Origin: Mermis nigrescens
Lineage: Eukaryota; Nematoda; Enoplea; Mermithida; Mermithidae
Direction: 5' to 3'
Length of the DNA stretch: 64,000 nucleotides
NCBI GenBank assembly: GCA_036768485.1
Contig: JAVLUZ010000511.1
Coordinates: 2,432,411-2,496,410 of the forward strand
The position numbers and the translations under genes are program-made. Below are positions 59,436-64,000 of the stretch, in pieces; the stretch's first letter is position 1; every line of letters begins with the position of its first letter. A model generated the notes under the pieces. That model was not told where the DNA came from. It made no database searches and saw only the letters and a list, made by a program, of their open reading frames with translations.

Positions 59436-59932
59436 GGGGCCAGTTTCTAAATGAAGGGGCTGAATATTGAGGGGCTAACTTTAGCCCAGGGGCCAGCTAG
59501 CTCAGGGGCTAAGTTAGCCTCACCGTTTCTGAACGAAAGTTAGCCATGAGGCTAGCTAGCCCCGGGGCTTAAAAAAGTTAAACCCAGGGCTAACTTTTAT
59601 TTGAGTAAAAACCATATACATATGTACGTAACTTTAAGAAACGAGAAATACCACGCAATAAATAATATAGTCCTAGTAAACACCAGGGCTCATTTTAAGG
59701 GGCTAACCTTCAATATTTAGCCCCATAAATAGTTAGCCCCCTCATTGAAAAATGCAGGCTAAAAATCAACAGAAATTTAGCCCTGGGGCTAAGTGGAAAA
59801 GGGCTAACTTTAGACACTTAGCCCCGACCTAGCTAGCCCTTCATTCAGAAACTGGGCTAAAATACTAAGCCCATATCTCCTGACTTATATAGCTTAGGGT
59901 TATCTTAGCCCCCTCATTCAGAAACCGGCCCC
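59436..59932. mobile_element. Palindromic GGGGCTAACTTTAGCCCC element
   Basis: The ends GGGGCCAGTTTCTAAATGA and, inverted, GGGGCCGGTTTCTGAATGA are similar. The body is filled with GGGGCTAA / TTAGCCCC in both directions, so it folds on itself. No flanking duplication could be matched. Confidence 0.75.
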
Positions 59933-60372
59933 GGGTTGCCAATTGAAACACTGCGAAATACGCAAAAAATTGCCAAAAAATTTAGTACGTGAAAATTTAA
60001 TTAATATTCCGAAAAATTCGAAATAAACGTAACTTCAAAGAACTAATTGAAACGATAAAACGAAATTCGAAATTGACACGGAATTTTGTGAAAATCTAAG
60101 TTTGACATTAATTATATTGAAACTGTATATAATTATAATATTGAATCGAAATTTCAATTTGAAATTCGGACTGAAACAAATAAAAAATCCGAAAAAATCT
60201 GCCTTTAAAATCAAATCCAATAATATAATTTTAAAAAAATAAAAAATAAAAAATAAAAAAGTATTAAAAAAAGAAAAAAGTATAAAAAAGCATAAAGAAA
60301 ACTGTAAAAAAATTTATATTATTATAAAATTTGAATTTTAAATTCCAAAAATTGAATTTCAATGTAAAAAAC
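59933..60372. other. Intron 2 remainder, AT-rich
   Basis: AAAAATAAAAAATAAAAA-type runs near 60240. Nothing else was seen between the palindromic element and exon 2. Confidence 0.5.
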
Positions 60373-60516
60373 CTGTTCGTCCGATTGTAGCGTGCCAAAT
60401 TCTTCGAGAAACATCTGCGAATTGCAAAATTGCTTGGGCTCTAGGAAATTCAACAGCGAGAACAACTCTTCGATATTATTTTGCAATGGAGTGCCCGTCA
60501 GCAAAACTCGATGCTC
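60373..60516 (-). CDS. kis: kis exon 2 (helicase motif III)
   Basis: The acceptor is aattatag, phase 0. 48 codons begin [20 protein letters not shown] and end [11 protein letters not shown] at donor CAG|GTTTTT, whose T at +3 is weak. LLTGTPLQN is SNF2 motif III. It matches CHD7 [20 protein letters not shown] onward. Confidence 0.97.
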
Positions 60517-61025
60517 CTATAATTTACAAATAATAAAAGCTTAAATATTCATAATCCGTAAACTATAGCTTCACATTTGAAATCATAATTTTAAAAAAAT
60601 TCAATACGTTTTATGAAAAAACAAATAAATAAGATATATAAAACATAAAAAATTGAATAAATTAAATAACTTCGAAAAAAGTTAATAAACTTAATCAAAA
60701 AATAATGCAAATTTAGTCGAATTCAATTTAAGCGAATCAAATTTTAAAAAAAAATTTTAAAGAATTTTTATTAACAAAAATTTAATTTTTTCAATCAAAT
60801 TAAAAAAAAATTTTTTAAAGAATTTTTATTGAAAAAAAATTTTAATTTTTTTCAATCAAATTTTAAAGAACCTGAAATTCAAATTATATCATAAACAATC
60901 TGCCCACGGAATGAAAATTAAAAGTTGAATGACATTTTTTCACACCCTTACCCTGAATTTTACTTTAGCCCCCCCCCAAAAAAGTCCCCTGCCGTGGCAT
61001 GCATGGTTCAAACTAAACTACTACA
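60517..61025. other. Intron 1 part, AT-rich
   Basis: 60720-60860 has three AAATTTTAAAGAATTTTTAT-like near-repeats; 60930-61000 has a C-run block like a worn MITE end. No exon was found. Confidence 0.5.
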
Positions 61026-61033
61026 GTGAAATG

Positions 61034-61196
61034 CACTGTTTTTTATTTTTGTATGGGACAAAGATTTTGAGGCTCGTACAAAGATTTTTGGAACGATCTT
61101 TGTACATATTTGTACTACAAAGTTGTATAGGCAGTTTTTTGCCCGATTCTCGATTGTACACAAAAATACAAGTTTTTGTACAAAAAATAAACATTG
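61034..61196. mobile_element. 163 bp MITE, CACTGTTTT ends, second copy
   Basis: Starts CACTGTTTTTTATTTTTG and ends AAAAAATAAACATTG. Flanks GTGAAATG and GTGATACG (6 of 8). The interior aligns along its full length with 22885-23043. Confidence 0.8.
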
Positions 61197-61389
61197 GTGA
61201 TACGGACTTCGGCGAGGTCAAAAATAATAAATAAATGCTTAAACTACATAAGCTTGAAAGAAAATAAAAGAGAAATACAAATTTAAAACAAATTTTGAAT
61301 AAATGTTTTTAAAATTTAGATTGAGCATATTTCGAAGAAATAATTTTTATACGTATTACGTACATATATGGCTCAAACAGCTCGCAAAA

Positions 61390-62576
61390 GATAGCAATTA
61401 CACATAAACTCGAATAGCCACATGAGTTTACATTTCGTTTTAGTTCAGACACGACTTTACACCTTCGCGATTAAACATTGTGCTTTTAAACAAATTAGAT
61501 AAGGAATCTGTAAAAACTAAAACTAATTCCGGTTTTTAGATCAAAAACGGAATTCCGGATTCATCAGAGAGCGAGGATGTAGGAGTGTAAACAGAATTGC
61601 ATGGATTGAATAGCCGATTTTAAGCACCGACACGCGTTATTTTTCCTTTGCCAATTTACAATTTGCAAGTGATTTTGTAAAACAGACAACTTCAGAAAGC
61701 AGCACTATGTACTAAGCGTACCAATCGTCCCTTACAGGAGACCGTGCGTAATAAGATGTGTAAACAAATAAGCGTGATTTTAAATCTCGCGCCTAAATGC
61801 CGCAACGATCCCAGCACAACATCAGTTTAATCTTCCGTTTTAAAGTGATCCGCAGACTTTAAATCGCGGTCGATAAAATTGGTGTAAAGTAATTTGCTCA
61901 CGCGATTCCGTGAGAGTACCAAAGCTTACAGGCCGCAATAAATGTAAACTAAAGCGTGTAAAACGTACAATTAGGTCAATTATTGTGTAAAGTAAAGTCA
62001 CAATTTCCAACGCAACAATGTCTCAAAGGAGAGATTATTTCTTCTTCCATTCTAAAATATCTTTGCAACAGATGTAAACAAAGTACAGTGCACGTCTCAA
62101 ATATTTTGAACGAAGTTGTGTGAAACAGATTCACAGTGTAAAAAACGTGTGTAAACTAAAGTCTCGATTCAAACAGCGACAATACCATTAAACGCACGTT
62201 ATTATTGATTTAATCAATTTTAGCAGAACATCGTATTTCTCCGCAATATTGTTAAAAACAGTGTAAACAAAATTAATTAGGTGATGCGCGATTCGGATTG
62301 GCAAAAAATTGTGTAAAAAAGATTGATTGTTTAAATTAAGATGGCGATCTGTCGAGTTTACTCATCCTCACAACCGGTGGTGTAAACAAACTGTCGCTCG
62401 CCGCAAATAATGTAAAGTACGGAAAGGAGTGTAAATTGAAATCACTATGTAAACTGCGATCATCCTATCGAACTATGTCCGAATTATTTTGATGATTTTA
62501 AACAGAGCTACATATGTATTTTCAACGCAATAAAGCTGAAAAACAGTGTAAACAAAATTAAGTAGCGTAAACTTAC
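61390..62576 (+). repeat. GTGTAAAC/GTGTAAAG-rich intron stretch
   Basis: About a dozen GTGTAAAC, GTGTAAAG or ATGTAAAC words in 1.2 kb, mostly on the plus strand, with no regular spacing and unrelated sequence between. No exon was found. Confidence 0.6.
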
Positions 62577-62753
62577 GACTTTAAGCTGGGACAAGCCCGT
62601 CATCAGTTTACAATTTCGATTCTTTAGACGATGCGCCTCGTCGATAATGAGTACGCGCCATGGAATGTCTTTCAAAAGCTCTTGTTCCATCATTACCATC
62701 TCGTAGGTCGTGATAAGAGCGTCAAATTTGAATATATTATTCAACTTTTCGCC
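62577..62753 (-). CDS. kis: kis exon 1 of this window (DEAH box)
   Basis: The acceptor is ttattgcag, phase 0. 59 codons from [20 protein letters not shown] to MTGLSQLKV, ending at strong donor [23 protein letters not shown] is SNF2 motif II (DEAH box, magnesium-ATP binding) and is identical to CHD7 there. Helicase motifs I and Ia and the chromodomains must lie upstream, beyond base 64000. Confidence 0.97.
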
Positions 62754-64000
62754 CTGCAATAACGTTAAAATTAAAAAATTTAAAAACTAAATTTTTAGAA
62801 TATTTATAGGTTTATTAAAGGCTTAATTCAGTGTTTATAATGCATGAAAGTTAATTCATTTATTCATTTTAATTCACTAATTTATTTAATTAATTAATCA
62901 ATTTATTAATTAATTTAAGTAGTTTATTAATCAATTTAGTAATTCCAAAACATCTTATGCTTTTACAACTTTTTTCTTCATTTTTATTCATGTTTTATCC
63001 ATTTAATTCAAGGTTTAATATGATTTTTTTTAATTCACATAAAATATAAAGCGAAAAGTACATAATTTATTTAGAGGATGTTCGGCTAAAATTTCGAAAT
63101 TCTGGAATCTACTAAAAAACTTGATTTTAAAATTAGACAGATATGTACATAGGTAAAAAACGTTGTGCATTTCAGAAATTCAAAAAATTTGCAAAAATTG
63201 AAAACATATTTTTTAAGCAGGCTTAAACAAATTTAAACTAAAAAAAGGAAAACAATTTAACTAGCGGAAATTTGAAATTCCCGAGCGAGCATTAAGACGA
63301 TTTGAATTAAGTCAAAATGCATACAATGAAATGAATCCGTCAAAAAGTATGAAAAAAGTTAAATAGTAGAATTAAGTTTTATTTATCAAAGTTAAAAGGA
63401 ATACAAACATAGAGTACAGGAAAAGTAAACAATTAAAATTGATAAAATAAAAAATTAAAAAGTCAAATAGCCTACAAGTAGACAAAAAAACATATGTACA
63501 TAAGTACGGGAAGTCAGAGCATAAACATATAAAATAAAAAACATAGAGCTAGAAATCAAATGCTGATAATTTTTGTGTATGCATCTAAATATCTCATGAA
63601 ATTAAAAAATCAATAAAATTTATAATAAATTTTAACTCTCGAAAATTATAAAATAATCAAATAGATGCTGCAATTCACGCATTATCAATGAGTTGACTAT
63701 CATTTTCGGTAGTATTTTTGATATTTGACGGTTTTTAGCTTAAAATTATTTGCTGACGTTTTTTCAATGAAACTTCAGTCATTTTCTGCAGTATTTTAAA
63801 GTTTTAACGATTTTGTACCGTATCTGTTTCTGCTGTGCAAAATTTTTAATTATAATCGATTTTGAGCCATATTTTAAAATTTGACGGATTTTCTGCAATT
63901 TTTTTAAAATTTAAATCATTTACACAACATATTCAAGATTTAAATAATCAGCAGTATTTCTAAAATTTGAACGAATTTTTTTTAGAATGATTTTCAGTCG
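62754..64000. other. Upstream intron, AT-rich, no exon seen
   Basis: Very AT-rich (AATTAATTAATCAATTTATT-like runs near 62880-62930). No segment encodes the expected upstream helicase motifs, no repeat family was recognised and no promoter was seen. Confidence 0.6.

Overview
This is a eukaryotic, almost certainly animal, window. It holds one very large gene read on the minus strand, split into at least 25 exons whose introns make up over 93% of the sequence. The gene is a kismet/CHD7-type (CHD6-9, subfamily III) chromatin-remodelling ATPase. Exons were found by translating the minus strand, aligning by eye to remembered CHD7/kismet protein features, and requiring GT/AG borders and matching codon phase. 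Every junction except one (exon 21 to 23) fits. Exons are GC-rich with many NCG codons and introns are AT-rich. The protein is divergent between its conserved blocks, which suggests a protostome invertebrate; the phylum cannot be told from the sequence.

Layout (gene 5' to 3' runs from high to low coordinates). The window opens inside the gene: 62754-64000 is upstream intron, and the chromodomains and helicase motif I lie outside. Exons 1-7 (62753-50179) encode the SNF2 ATPase from the DEAH box to the QARCHRIGQ motif. Exons 8-9 encode the conserved segment after the ATPase. Exons 10-11 encode a low-complexity Asp- and Arg-rich insertion. Exons 12-16 encode the SANT-like region, exons 17-23 a second Myb/SLIDE-like region, and exons 24-26 the C-terminal part, ending at a TAG at 88-90. 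Two tandem tRNA-Gly(TCC) genes sit on the opposite strand in the intron between exons 24 and 25.

The introns are packed with short non-autonomous DNA transposons, often nested. Two groups stand out. One makes TA target duplications and includes an ~820 bp-armed foldback element, three copies of a palindromic MITE, and elements starting CAGT/CAGGG. The other makes 8-bp duplications (hAT-like) and includes several unrelated families, called A-F here, many sharing an internal GGCGC-TTC-GCGCC hairpin. The 8-bp duplications often end in AC or begin with GT. No transposase gene was recognised.

A second recurring pattern is tandem duplication that runs across an exon-intron border, copying a splice site into the intron. 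It is seen at the acceptors of exons 7 and 24 and the donor of exon 13, and possibly in altered form at exon 21. Introns also carry a dispersed GTGTAAAC/GTGTAAAG motif, (TA)n arrays of 122 and 90 bp, and a CATACTGTAGCTTAGCA array on both sides of exon 10. Family and element names A-F are labels for this report only.
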